Shown: positions 17,147 to 26,231, numbered from the stretch's first letter. The stretch is DNA of 44,218 nucleotides from an uncultured Faecalicoccus sp. (GCF_944327125.1 NZ_CALVGO010000006.1:1-44218); one strand, 5' to 3'. The notes: a model not told the origin generated them from the letters alone. A program made the numbers and translations.

Positions 17147-19312
17147 ATGGCAGAAATTGGACAGCTGACAAAAAAGACGGTGACCGCTTTGAAAGCGGAA
17201 GGAATCAAAGGCGTGCAGAAAAGGGCGAAGCACTATCTTGCACAAAGAAAAGAGGCATCGATCAAAGGCTCTGTTTTCAAAGATGTTCTTTTTATTAATG
17301 GGTGTCCGCGTGATCTTTTGGGACAGTCGGTTCGCTATCGCGTGGATCATCAAAAAGAACAGCTGGAGAGTTTTGGCTTGCGCTGTGATGAGATCTATTA
17401 TAAAAATATTCAGCTTGACCAGGTAAGGCTGTATCGGAATTTTATCATTTTCCGAAGCATTTATACACCAGAGCTGGAAACGTTTATTCAAAAAGCACGA
17501 AGTTTAAATAAGAAAGTTTATTACGATATTGATGATCTGGTTTTTGACACTTTTTTTACCGATTTGATCCCTTCTGTCCGCAATATGCCCAAAGATCAAA
17601 AAGATCAATATGATAAAGATGTAGAACTGCGCAAGAAACTTTTGATGTTGTGTGATGGGGCGATCACTTCAACAAAAAGAATGAAAAAAGAGCTGGAAAA
17701 ATATGTGAGTGAAGTATTCATCAACCGAAACTGTGCCAGTATGGAAATGGTTTCCATCAGTTCCAAAGTCAAAAAAGAAACTTCGGATACGGCTCGCATT
17801 GGATATTTCAGTGGCAGTTTGACGCATAACGATGATCTGAATATGCTGATACCGGCCTTAACAGAAATAATGGAAAAATATCCTAATATCGAGCTCCATT
17901 TGACCGGGGAACTGTCCTATCCAGAAGCTTTGCGTCCCTATGCCAAACAGATTCATATACATCCCCTGGTGGATTGGAAAGAGCTTCCGCATCAAATCGC
18001 ACAGATGGATATCAACCTCGCGCCGCTTTGTGACACAGTTTTTAATGAAGCTAAAAGTGAAATCAAATGGATGGAGGCAGCCTTGGTCAAAACATGCACG
18101 GTGGCCAGTAAAGTAGGAAGCTTTGCGGAAAAAATCGAAGATCATAAAACGGGTCTTCTTTGTTCGGGTACAGAAGAATGGGTACAGGCTTTATCCACAC
18201 TGATCGAAGATAAAGAATTACGTCAAGAGTTGGCTGCCAATGCCTACCGCACATGCATGGAGTGCTACATCAGCATTTATAATGGAAACCATGTAAAAGA
18301 TTATATTCAGTCACATCAAAGTCCGAATATCGTCTTTGCGATGCCTAAAGTCGAGATCAGCGGAGGCATCATGGTGTGCTTTCGCCATATGTGCGCTCTC
18401 TTGAAGCATGGATATGATGTCTCGGTTTTATCGCTGTATGATCAAACACCCTGGACGACTTTTATGGAAAACGAGTTTCCCGTTTTAGAACTGGATCCAG
18501 ATAAGATCCAGGGGTCGATCGATCAGGCGGTGGCAACCATGTGGCCTACGGTCAAGCTTCTAGAATCAATTTGTGGTATTGATCAGCGGCTTTATCTGGT
18601 ACAGAACTTTGAAACGGATTTTTATTCTTTTGAGGATCCAAAGAAAAAACAGGCCAATGAGAGCTATTGTCCGAAAACGCCGTTTACTTTTATTACCATT
18701 TCAAAATGGTGCCAAAGCTGGCTGAAAGAGCGGTTTGACAAAGAAGCCCGCTGGGCCCCGAATGGAATCGATTCGCATCAGTTTCAGCCGCATCCAAGAG
18801 ATCTCAAAAAAAAGATCCGCATTTTGATTGAAGGGGATTGTCAGGCAGAACACAAGAATGTAGATGAGAGTTTTCGTATCGTTGAAAAGCTGGATCCCAA
18901 CCATTTTGAAGTGTGGTATATGTCCTACAATGCGAAACCCAAAAGCTGGTATCGGATCGATCGTTTCTTTCATCGCATCCCTTACGAAGAAGTTCCGTCG
19001 GTTTACAGCCAGTGTGATATTTTGATCAAAACAAGTCTGTTGGAGAGTTTTTCTTATCCGCCTTTGGAAATGATGGCGACTGGAGGCTATGTCATCGCCA
19101 TTGCCAATGGAGGGAATAGAGAATATCTGAAAGATAAAGAAAATTGCCTGATTTATGAAAAGGGCAATATCGATGAGGCTATACAATGTATCGAAACTTT
19201 GCGATGCGACGATCCATTGTGTCAAACTTTGTATAAAAATGGACTGGAATGTGCTCAAAAGAGAGACTGGGATGAAATAGAGCCGCAGATTCTAGATCTA
19301 TACAGGCGATAA
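17147..19312 (+). CDS. Tandem two-domain glycosyltransferase (GT4/GT-B type)
   Basis: A 721-aa cytosolic protein that appears to hold two GT-B glycosyltransferase units. Unit 1 (about 45-375) has YYDIDDLVFD, HNDDLNMLIPAL and a C-terminal sugar-nucleotide half (IKWMEAALVKTCTVASKVGSF). Unit 2 (about 390-720) starts VEISGGIMVCFRHMCALLKHGYDVSVLSL, like WsaF-type rhamnosyltransferases, and ends with the GT4 motif SLLESFSYPPLEMMATGGYVIA, containing the ExxxYPxxEMM acidic pair. Such double enzymes build wall or capsule glycans by adding two sugars. It sits just before two LCP ligase genes and near acyltransferase and dehydratase genes, which supports surface-polymer synthesis. Sugar specificity is unknown. 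Confidence 0.88.
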   Translation: MAEIGQLTKKTVTALKAEGIKGVQKRAKHYLAQRKEASIKGSVFKDVLFINGCPRDLLGQSVRYRVDHQKEQLESFGLRCDEIYYKNIQLDQVRLYRNFIIFRSIYTPELETFIQKARSLNKKVYYDIDDLVFDTFFTDLIPSVRNMPKDQKDQYDKDVELRKKLLMLCDGAITSTKRMKKELEKYVSEVFINRNCASMEMVSISSKVKKETSDTARIGYFSGSLTHNDDLNMLIPALTEIMEKYPNIELHLTGELSYPEALRPYAKQIHIHPLVDWKELPHQIAQMDINLAPLCDTVFNEAKSEIKWMEAALVKTCTVASKVGSFAEKIEDHKTGLLCSGTEEWVQALSTLIEDKELRQELAANAYRTCMECYISIYNGNHVKDYIQSHQSPNIVFAMPKVEISGGIMVCFRHMCALLKHGYDVSVLSLYDQTPWTTFMENEFPVLELDPDKIQGSIDQAVATMWPTVKLLESICGIDQRLYLVQNFETDFYSFEDPKKKQANESYCPKTPFTFITISKWCQSWLKERFDKEARWAPNGIDSHQFQPHPRDLKKKIRILIEGDCQAEHKNVDESFRIVEKLDPNHFEVWYMSYNAKPKSWYRIDRFFHRIPYEEVPSVYSQCDILIKTSLLESFSYPPLEMMATGGYVIAIANGGNREYLKDKENCLIYEKGNIDEAIQCIETLRCDDPLCQTLYKNGLECAQKRDWDEIEPQILDLYRR

Positions 19313-19381
19313 ATATGGGTATTTTGTGTTATTTATCGGCCAAAAATTGACAAGAAACTTATAAAATGCAAAAATAGTCCT

Positions 19382-21052
19382 ATGAGTAACAATAGAAGAA
19401 CGAACGCAACACGTAAGATGCCTAAGAAGCGACGCCGTATTTCGCCGCTTCTTAAATTCTTATGTTTTATTTTGTCTATCGCTGGAATCGGCTTGTTTGG
19501 CTTGTTTGCCTATCAGTTTTTTATGTTGAATATTGTACCGAACATGATCTTGATTCCGGTTTTGGTGGTGCTGGTATTGATCACATTGCTGATCATTGTT
19601 TTTTCAAACTTTAAATGCCGCAGGAACATCTCCAAATTCCTGATGGTTTTGATCTTGGTCCTTATCAATGTGGTCTATGGTTTTGGAAACTACTATGTCT
19701 ATGGCATGACAAAACTGTTTGATAAGGTCACCAACCTTACAGAGAAAACAACGCATAAGATCAATGTTTTGACCGATGCGGAATCCGGTCTGACAAAGCT
19801 GTCCGATCTGGACGACTGTGTATTAGGGACTGTTTCCAGCCTGGATCCTAAAGGAACCAAGAAATGCTTACAGGACATCAAGAAGAAGATCGATGTTCAA
19901 ACCGTAGAATACACTTCGGTGGAGGAGCTTGTCTGGGCTTTGTTCAATGATCAAGTCGACGGCATCATTATGAATGAATCCTATGAAGGCGGTATTCATG
20001 AAACATACTATGATTTTGGGGTACAGGTAAACCGGGTCCATACTACGGTTTACTATACAGACCGTTCGCAATCCCAATCCGAGTCGTTAAATAAGGTAAA
20101 AAACATTACGAGCGATCCTTTTACGATTCTGATCAGCGGAAATGATTCTTACGGAGAGATCGGAACAAACGGAAGATCGGATGTTAATATGCTGGTCACG
20201 GTAAATCCAAATACGCACACGATTTTACTCACCAGTATACCAAGGGATTACTATGTGCCGATGGCTTGTTCGGCCCAGGAAGATGGATGTCCGCAGGATC
20301 AGCCGGATAAATTGACGCATACAGGACTTTATGGTGTCGAAACAACGGATAAGACCATTGAAGAACTGTTAGATATCGAAATCAACTATACAGTACAGGT
20401 CAACTTCTCCAGCCTGGTCAATATCGTGGATTCGGTTGGCGGGATCGATGTTTATGTCGAAGACGGTTTAGAAGTGGATGTCTTTGCGGCCAATGGGTCA
20501 AAAGGGGTAACCGCCGGAATGAATCATTTGGATGGGGAAAGAGCTCTGGCCTTTTCCCGTGAGCGCTACGCTTATCAGGATGGAGACCTGCAAAGGGTCA
20601 AGAACCAGCAAATCGTAATCCAGGCTTTGATTGAAAAGATTGCCTCTCCAAGTATGTTGATGAATTTTGGCAAGTTTGTGGATGCGGTCGGATCTGCGTT
20701 TGCGACCAATATGCCGGCCGATCAAATCCGTACCTTTATCCAGTATCAGTTCGCATTGATGCCAAAGTGGAATTTTGAATCTTTTGCCCTGGTGGGAAAA
20801 GATGGAAACGAATTTAGTCCGTCCATTGGATTGAATGCCGCTGTGCTTCTTCCATACGAAGAATATGTAGAAGAAGCAAGTGACAAGATCAAAGCGGTTC
20901 TTGATGGAGACTCTTCTAACGACATTGATACGATTCCGGATAATCTGGATCGTTTGACAGTTCGTACTTATGATTCTTCTCAGGATGCCTTTTATGAGGA
21001 TCAAACCAATGAAATCTATGATCCTGTATACGATGGCTATTCTTATTATTGA
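19382..21052 (+). CDS. LytR-CpsA-Psr (LCP) family wall-glycopolymer ligase, copy 1
   Basis: A 556-aa membrane enzyme that transfers undecaprenyl-linked glycans onto peptidoglycan. It has three membrane spans near the N-terminus (about 20-105) and then an accessory extracellular domain (about 115-230), the arrangement of CpsA/Wzg rather than the single-span LytR type. The LCP core follows: GRSDVNMLVTVNPNT near 263, ILLTSIPRDYY, DKLTHTGLYG, VNFSSLVNIVDSVGGIDV and the DGERALAFSRERYAYQDGDLQRVKNQQ lipid/phosphate-binding Arg cluster. The tail ends in Tyr/Asp-rich residues (YDPVYDGYSYY). No Shine-Dalgarno sequence is seen before ATG 19382; a TATAAA ends 16 bases upstream. It is followed after 22 bases by its paralogue. 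Confidence 0.94.
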   Translation: MSNNRRTNATRKMPKKRRRISPLLKFLCFILSIAGIGLFGLFAYQFFMLNIVPNMILIPVLVVLVLITLLIIVFSNFKCRRNISKFLMVLILVLINVVYGFGNYYVYGMTKLFDKVTNLTEKTTHKINVLTDAESGLTKLSDLDDCVLGTVSSLDPKGTKKCLQDIKKKIDVQTVEYTSVEELVWALFNDQVDGIIMNESYEGGIHETYYDFGVQVNRVHTTVYYTDRSQSQSESLNKVKNITSDPFTILISGNDSYGEIGTNGRSDVNMLVTVNPNTHTILLTSIPRDYYVPMACSAQEDGCPQDQPDKLTHTGLYGVETTDKTIEELLDIEINYTVQVNFSSLVNIVDSVGGIDVYVEDGLEVDVFAANGSKGVTAGMNHLDGERALAFSRERYAYQDGDLQRVKNQQIVIQALIEKIASPSMLMNFGKFVDAVGSAFATNMPADQIRTFIQYQFALMPKWNFESFALVGKDGNEFSPSIGLNAAVLLPYEEYVEEASDKIKAVLDGDSSNDIDTIPDNLDRLTVRTYDSSQDAFYEDQTNEIYDPVYDGYSYY

Positions 21053-21074
21053 TTAGTCTGAGAAAGGAGTTCCT

Positions 21075-23042
21075 ATGAAAAAAATTGCTCGAAGAAAAAA
21101 GAAAAGTTTGGGTTTTAAGATTTTTGCGGGAGTTTTATCGTTCGCTCTTGTTGGATTATCCGCTGTTTTGACATGGGAAATTTTGACATTGAATATTTTA
21201 TCAACCAAACTATTGATTCCGGTAATTGTTATTTTGGTTTTATTGGATTTGATTTTCCTGATTCTGATTTGGAACTCTAAAAAAACCGTAGGCCGCGTTT
21301 TCAGCTCACTTTTTGTGGTCCTGCTTTGCGGTGTGTATGGCTTTGGCAGTGTGTATATCATGAATACGCACCAGATGCTGGATTCCATTACCTCGATCAC
21401 CGGAAAGGTTAAAAATACCGTATCGGTATTAACATTAAAGGAAGATTCTCTGGAAGAATTGGAGGATCTGGATGGAAAATCATTAGGCTATTTAAAAACG
21501 ATCGATACCTATGGAACCGAACAGTTATTAAAAAAGGCCGGTAAAGATCTGGGATATGATTCTAAAAAAACAGGCATGGTCCTGGATGTTTTAGCACAGG
21601 AAGAAGAAAAAGAATCAAAAGAGAAGGAAGAAAAAGACACGATTTCAACAGAATACTCCTACCTTCCTTTTGATGAAGTAGGCTATGAAAGTCTTCAGCA
21701 GATGGTCAAAGCTCTCTATGAAGACGAGATCGATGCCATTATATTGAATAGTGTCTACGTTTCCAATGTGACTGAAATAGAAGACTATGCCGATTTTAAA
21801 GAAGATACCAAAACCATCTATACGGTCAATTACTATACAGATTCTAAGAATCAGGCTCTGGTTGTATCCGATATCAGCACCGAACCATTCAATATCTTTG
21901 TGTCCGGGAACGATACGTTTGGCAGCGTGGATGAGCTTTCCCGTTCCGATGTGAATATGATCGTGACGGTCAATCCTACTACCAGCACGGTTCTTTTAAC
22001 GAGTATTCCTCGTGACACCTATGTAGAAAGCGCTTGTGATATTTCGGATGGATGTCAGGCTGGAGCCATGGATAAACTGACGCATTTAGGACTGCATGGA
22101 GTGGATGCTTCAGTAGATACCGTTGAAAACCTGATGGGTGTGGACATCAACTATACATTCCGTGTGAATTTTTCCAGTGTTACCGATATCGTAAATGCCA
22201 TAGGCGGAATCGATGTTTTTGTGGAAGAAGGTCTTTCGGTCGATATGTTTGCGGCCAACAATACCGAAGGGGTTCATGAAGGTTGGAACCACCTGGATGG
22301 GGACAGAGCCTTAGCTTATGCCCGCGAACGCTATGCCTACGCAGACGGAGATAATCAGCGTGTCCGCAATCAGCAGCAAGTATTACAGGCCATTGTAACC
22401 CAGGCTATCTCTTCGGATATCCTGGTCAACTACAACAGTTTGATGAAGGCGTTCAGTGATGCCTTTGAAACCAATATGAGCACCAAAGAGATCACGCAGC
22501 TGATCCAGTATCAGCTGTCTGCCAATCCTGACTGGAAATTTGAAACGTATCAGCTGGATGTTGTCGGAGACATGATGTATTGTGCCGAACTGGGCCAGGA
22601 AGCTTCGGTTTCGATTCCGGATATGCGAAGTGTCCAGATTGCTCGCGAAAAGATTGAAGCAGTCATGAACGGAGAGTCTTCTGAGTCAGTGGATACAGAC
22701 TGGCTGGAGACAACAAGTCCAGTGTATAACTACTGGGGAAACTATGATCATGATATCGACTATCGAACCGATTCCGATACGACATATTATGAACGAGAAA
22801 CTCCAAATGTTGACCAGGGATATGAAGATACACAAGAGTATGATAATTCTTATATCGAAAATGGAACGCAGAATTATTATGATCCATATCCTTCAACGGA
22901 CACCTCTCAAGACTATTATGATCCTTATCCTTCCACGGGTAATGAATCGCAGGATTATTACGATCCCAACGTTTCAGGGGGAGATACCAACCAGGCGTAT
23001 GGGGATCCTACTCAAAGTCAGGAGTATTATTCATCATATTGA
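21075..23042 (+). CDS. LytR-CpsA-Psr (LCP) family wall-glycopolymer ligase, copy 2, with Tyr-rich repeat tail
   Basis: A 655-aa paralogue of the preceding gene with the same plan: three N-terminal spans (about 12-100), an accessory domain (about 110-255, enlarged by a charged EEEKESKEKEEKD insertion) and an LCP core with SRSDVNMIVTVNPTT near 289, SIPRDTY, DKLTHLGLHG and DGDRALAYARERYAYADGDNQRVRNQQ. It differs by a long disordered C-terminal tail rich in Tyr, Asp, Ser, Thr and Gln. The last 57 residues are about five copies of a Q-(D/N)-YYDP unit. AAAGGAG precedes the ATG. Twin LCP genes often share one glycopolymer attachment task or attach different polymers. Confidence 0.94.
   Translation: MKKIARRKKKSLGFKIFAGVLSFALVGLSAVLTWEILTLNILSTKLLIPVIVILVLLDLIFLILIWNSKKTVGRVFSSLFVVLLCGVYGFGSVYIMNTHQMLDSITSITGKVKNTVSVLTLKEDSLEELEDLDGKSLGYLKTIDTYGTEQLLKKAGKDLGYDSKKTGMVLDVLAQEEEKESKEKEEKDTISTEYSYLPFDEVGYESLQQMVKALYEDEIDAIILNSVYVSNVTEIEDYADFKEDTKTIYTVNYYTDSKNQALVVSDISTEPFNIFVSGNDTFGSVDELSRSDVNMIVTVNPTTSTVLLTSIPRDTYVESACDISDGCQAGAMDKLTHLGLHGVDASVDTVENLMGVDINYTFRVNFSSVTDIVNAIGGIDVFVEEGLSVDMFAANNTEGVHEGWNHLDGDRALAYARERYAYADGDNQRVRNQQQVLQAIVTQAISSDILVNYNSLMKAFSDAFETNMSTKEITQLIQYQLSANPDWKFETYQLDVVGDMMYCAELGQEASVSIPDMRSVQIAREKIEAVMNGESSESVDTDWLETTSPVYNYWGNYDHDIDYRTDSDTTYYERETPNVDQGYEDTQEYDNSYIENGTQNYYDPYPSTDTSQDYYDPYPSTGNESQDYYDPNVSGGDTNQAYGDPTQSQEYYSSY
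22869..23039 (+). repeat. Protein-level tandem repeat, Q-[DN]-YYDP units, in the LCP-2 tail
   Basis: About five imperfect units of 13-14, then 9 and 7 residues: QNYYDPYPSTDTS, QDYYDPYPSTGNES, QDYYDPNVSGGDTN, QAYGDPTQS and QEYYSSY. The DNA repeats are partly preserved, with TATTATGATCC-like segments in the first units, which fits recent duplication. The tail should lie outside the membrane. Confidence 0.85.
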
Positions 23043-23064
23043 TCTGTGAAATAGGAGAAGAAGT

Positions 23065-24111
23065 ATGCTGGCAAGCCTTTTTATGACAAAAGATGATTTT
23101 TATTCCAACCGCTATGCCGGAATACAGGCTTTACGCGGCATCGCGGCCATGATCGTGATCCTGGAACATGTTCGCTTTTTAGCTTGCGGCGCTTTTGGGG
23201 TAGACATCTTCTTTTGTATCAGCGGTTTTATGATCATGTTGACAACACAGAACAACACCCGCCACTTTTTTAAAAAGCGTTTGATCCGCATTCTTCCTCT
23301 TTACTATATAATGACACTGGCAACATGGATCGGTTTATTGATCGTTCCGTCTCTATTTCAAAGCACACAGGCCGATGTTTCCTGTTTGATCAAGAGTCTG
23401 TTGTGCATTCCTTTTGATATGGGACAGGGAAGTATTCGCCCTTTGATGGGGGTCGGATGGACGATAAACTGTGAAATGTTTTTTTATTTGATCTTTTTTA
23501 TCGCTATGAAGATCCATCACAAATACCGGGGACTTCTCTGTACTGTTTTTCTGTTGATCCTGATGGGAATTGCAAGTCTTCCTATCGGTAACGATTCCAT
23601 CTTGCTTCAGTTTTATGGAAATCCGGTCATGTTGGAATTTGGCTTAGGTATCGGTTGTTTCTATGTCAGCCGCTGGATGTATGAAAAATACCATCAATCT
23701 TCCATATCGAAAAGCTTACCGATCTTATTAGGTTTGTTGGTTTGCGGAATGTTTCTTGTTCTGTTGTTGACCAAACATGCCTTATATCACGATGATTTCA
23801 ATCGGTTTATCTATTGGGGGATTCCAGCCTTCGTTCTTGTTTTGATCTTCTTCTTTTTAGGGATGTTTATATCCTTTCCTGGCTGGCTGGTGCATTTAGG
23901 CGATATGAGTTTTTCCATCTATTTGATCCACTATTATCCTGTGATTGTTTTTGACCGCCTTTTCTTTGATTTTGGACTGTGTTCTTTAAAAAGTGTTTTC
24001 GGGTTATTTTTCGTGATTGGAATCGTCCTGATTCTTTCGGAGATTTCCTACCGGTTGATTGAAAAGCGTCTGAGCACCTTCTTAAAAAAGTTATGGATCC
24101 AAACACCTTAA
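23065..24111 (+). CDS. Acyltransferase family 3 membrane protein
   Basis: A 348-aa integral membrane protein with about ten spans, typical of acyltransferase-3 (OafA/WecH-like) enzymes that O-acetylate surface glycans or other extracytoplasmic targets. The opening YAGIQALRGIAAMIVILEHVRF has the conserved RGIAA and the catalytic His of helix 1. FGVDIFFCISGFMIM is the next family motif. No SGNH domain is fused. AGGAGAAG precedes the ATG. It lies 22 bases after the LCP pair and before the CapD-like dehydratase, so acetylation of the same wall polymer is a reasonable inference. Confidence 0.92.
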   Translation: MLASLFMTKDDFYSNRYAGIQALRGIAAMIVILEHVRFLACGAFGVDIFFCISGFMIMLTTQNNTRHFFKKRLIRILPLYYIMTLATWIGLLIVPSLFQSTQADVSCLIKSLLCIPFDMGQGSIRPLMGVGWTINCEMFFYLIFFIAMKIHHKYRGLLCTVFLLILMGIASLPIGNDSILLQFYGNPVMLEFGLGIGCFYVSRWMYEKYHQSSISKSLPILLGLLVCGMFLVLLLTKHALYHDDFNRFIYWGIPAFVLVLIFFFLGMFISFPGWLVHLGDMSFSIYLIHYYPVIVFDRLFFDFGLCSLKSVFGLFFVIGIVLILSEISYRLIEKRLSTFLKKLWIQTP

Positions 24112-24117
24112 AACGAC

Positions 24118-24148
24118 AGAGCGTATCCCCAGGGATAGGCTCTTTTTT
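24118..24148 (+). terminator. Terminator after the acyltransferase gene
   Basis: Hairpin with arms AGAGCGTATCC and GGATAGGCTCT (one G-G mismatch), tight loop, then T6. It ends the GT/LCP/acyltransferase run. Confidence 0.75.
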
Positions 24149-24187
24149 AGTGATTGTGTTCAATCAAGAGAAACAAATCCGTAAATT

Positions 24188-24215
24188 TTGTTTTTCCATA
24201 AAAATACGTTATAAT
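24188..24215 (+). promoter_or_regulatory. Predicted promoter of the CapD-like dehydratase
   Basis: TTGTTT (24188-24193), 16-base spacer, TATAAT (24210-24215). GGATAGGGGATAAAC leads into the ATG at 24242. Confidence 0.5.
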
Positions 24216-24241
24216 GATTTCAATGTGGATAGGGGATAAAC

Positions 24242-26089
24242 ATGACAAGTTTGTATAAATCGATGGTCTATCAAAAATATAGAGGTGTCTTGATTTCTTT
24301 ATTTGATATCCTAGTCGTTTTCGGCAGCTATGTGTTTGCCTTTTTCTTTGATAATGACTTCTTTTTAAACGGCGGTATGCTTCACATCACGCGTTTTATT
24401 ATTCTCGGGATGTGTTTTGTGCTGCTTCTTCATGGAATCATGGGTGTTCTGTTTCAGACCCATAAAAGTCTCTGGACTTTTACGGGACCCAGCGAAGTGA
24501 TCCGCGCCGCTTTGAAATCGATTTGCTGCCTGCTCATTATGCTGGCCTTCTCTTCGGTGGCAGGCCTTTTCTTGCATAAGCAGATCTTGATCATAGGCGA
24601 GACGCTGGCTTTCCTGATTTCTTTAGGAGCCCGATTGATCTACCGGTCTTTTCGAAGATACGCTCTGGATATGGAACGAAGTGAAAATGCCGTGATCGTG
24701 GGTGCCGGCAATGCCGGGTATTTGATGCTCAATGAAATTTATCGTGGAACAAGCTATCCATACAATGTGGTTGGATTCCTGGACGATATGAAAGTCAAAG
24801 GAACGATCGTAAACGGAAAGAAAGTCTTGGGAAGCGTAGACGATGTCAAAGAAGTCTGCGAAAAATACGACGTTCATCATATTTTCATTGCGGTTTCCAA
24901 GGCAACACGTGAGCAGAAACAGAGAATTATCGATCTGTGTGCTTCTTCGGGTGTCAACACGAAGATCATGCGTTTTACTACGGAAAACGATTTAAGCTCT
25001 CCGGTCCATGTCGATGATATTCAGATCGAAGATCTTTTGGAGAGACCAAGCATTGATCTAAAGACCGAACAGATCGGTTCTTATTTAACAAACAAAGTGG
25101 TCTGTGTAACGGGTGCAGGGGGATCAATCGGTTCTGAACTGGTGCGCCAGATCTTGAAATTCGATCCGAAGTCGCTGATTTTATTGGACATCAATGAAAA
25201 TAGCCTTTATATGCTCAAACAGGAGATCTTAAGAGGAATTCGCAAGGGAATGTATTCTGAGGATCTGATTTTGGAAACATTGATTGTTTCCATACGCGAA
25301 AGAGATGAAGTCTTTAAGATCTTTCATAAATATCAGCCCAATGTCGTCTATCATGCCGCTGCCCATAAGCATGTACCGTTGATGGAAGATCGTCCAACCG
25401 AAGCAATTCGAAACAATGTTTTTGGGACAAAGAATGTGATCGATGCCTGCATCGAGAATAAAGTGGAACGGTTTATTATGATCTCAACGGATAAAGCGGT
25501 CAACCCAACAAATGTCATGGGAGCTACCAAACGAATGACAGAGCTGATCCTGCAGTCAAGAGAAACCAGTGAGCCCATCAAAATGGCCGCTGTTCGTTTT
25601 GGCAATGTTTTAGGTTCAAATGGATCGGTGATTCCTATCTTCAAGGAACAGATCAAACAAGGAGGACCTGTTACCATCACGGATAAAAACATCCAGCGTT
25701 ATTTCATGACGATCCCAGAGGCAGCTCAGCTGGTCTTACAGGCGGGGTACTATGCCAATCATCGGGAAATCTTTGTGCTGGATATGGGAAAACCCGTCAA
25801 GATCCTCGATCTGGCAGAAAAGATGATCTCTTTATCCGGCTCTGTGCCATATAAAGATATAGAAATCAAAGAAATCGGCCTGCGCCCAGGCGAAAAGATG
25901 TTTGAGGAACTGGCTTTAGAGATCGAAAAGTGTCATCGCACGGAAAATAAGCTGATCTTTGTTCATGAGCCAATTGATATCTCTCAAGAAACCGTGGATC
26001 GAAAAATTACAACTTTGTACGATGTCATCATGAAGACAGACGATGTATCAAAAATAAAAGAAGTATTACTGGATGCGATAAAAGATTGA
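24242..26089 (+). CDS. Membrane-bound UDP-sugar dehydratase/epimerase, CapD/FlaA1/PglF family
   Basis: A 615-aa protein: four N-terminal membrane spans (about 12-130), a first Rossmann-like CoA-binding-3 domain with VIVGAGNAGYLML near 153, and a C-terminal extended SDR with the NAD loop VTGAGGSIGSELVRQ near 287 and the STDKAVNPTNVMGATKR active site near 415-430. Met replaces the usual catalytic Tyr, as in UDP-GlcNAc 4,6-dehydratases (PglF, FlaA1, WbpM). It probably makes UDP-4-keto-6-deoxy-GlcNAc, the precursor of bacillosamine, FucNAc or QuiNAc in surface glycans. The full length includes both domains, and it ends in a strong terminator. Confidence 0.94.
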   Translation: MTSLYKSMVYQKYRGVLISLFDILVVFGSYVFAFFFDNDFFLNGGMLHITRFIILGMCFVLLLHGIMGVLFQTHKSLWTFTGPSEVIRAALKSICCLLIMLAFSSVAGLFLHKQILIIGETLAFLISLGARLIYRSFRRYALDMERSENAVIVGAGNAGYLMLNEIYRGTSYPYNVVGFLDDMKVKGTIVNGKKVLGSVDDVKEVCEKYDVHHIFIAVSKATREQKQRIIDLCASSGVNTKIMRFTTENDLSSPVHVDDIQIEDLLERPSIDLKTEQIGSYLTNKVVCVTGAGGSIGSELVRQILKFDPKSLILLDINENSLYMLKQEILRGIRKGMYSEDLILETLIVSIRERDEVFKIFHKYQPNVVYHAAAHKHVPLMEDRPTEAIRNNVFGTKNVIDACIENKVERFIMISTDKAVNPTNVMGATKRMTELILQSRETSEPIKMAAVRFGNVLGSNGSVIPIFKEQIKQGGPVTITDKNIQRYFMTIPEAAQLVLQAGYYANHREIFVLDMGKPVKILDLAEKMISLSGSVPYKDIEIKEIGLRPGEKMFEELALEIEKCHRTENKLIFVHEPIDISQETVDRKITTLYDVIMKTDDVSKIKEVLLDAIKD

Positions 26090-26115
26090 GTATGATCAAA
26101 GGATCATACTCTTTT
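26088..26115 (+). terminator. Terminator of the CapD-like gene
   Basis: 10-bp perfect stem GAGTATGATC/GATCATACTC (26088-26097 with 26102-26111), loop AAAG, followed by TTTT. It begins inside the stop codon. Confidence 0.85.
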
Positions 26116-26145
26116 AAAAAAAAGCCTTTGTCAAATGACAAAGGC
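26116..26145 (-). terminator. Terminator of the tRNA-Thr gene (reverse strand)
   Basis: Perfect 10-bp stem GCCTTTGTCA/TGACAAAGGC (26124-26133 with 26136-26145). On the reverse strand it is followed by T8 (the A-run 26116-26123). It lies back-to-back with the plus-strand terminator. Confidence 0.88.
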
Positions 26146-26157
26146 AAATTGGATCGA

Positions 26158-26231
26158 TGGTGCCTGCACGCGGAATTGAACCACGAGTTCATCCTTACCA
26201 TGGATGTGTATTACCATTATACTATGCAGGC
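26158..26231 (-). tRNA. tRNA-Thr (anticodon GGT)
   Basis: 74 nt including an encoded CCA. The reverse strand folds into a full cloverleaf: acceptor GCCTGCA/TGCAGGC, D-stem GTAT/ATAC with the short loop AATGGTA, anticodon stem CATCC/GGATG with loop ATGGTAA (anticodon GGT), 4-base variable region AACT, T-stem CGTGG/CCGCG with loop TTCAATT, discriminator A, CCA. The anticodon reads ACC and ACU (Thr). The compact D-arm is more like tRNA-Gly in style, but the anticodon and discriminator fit Thr. Its own terminator follows. Confidence 0.93.
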
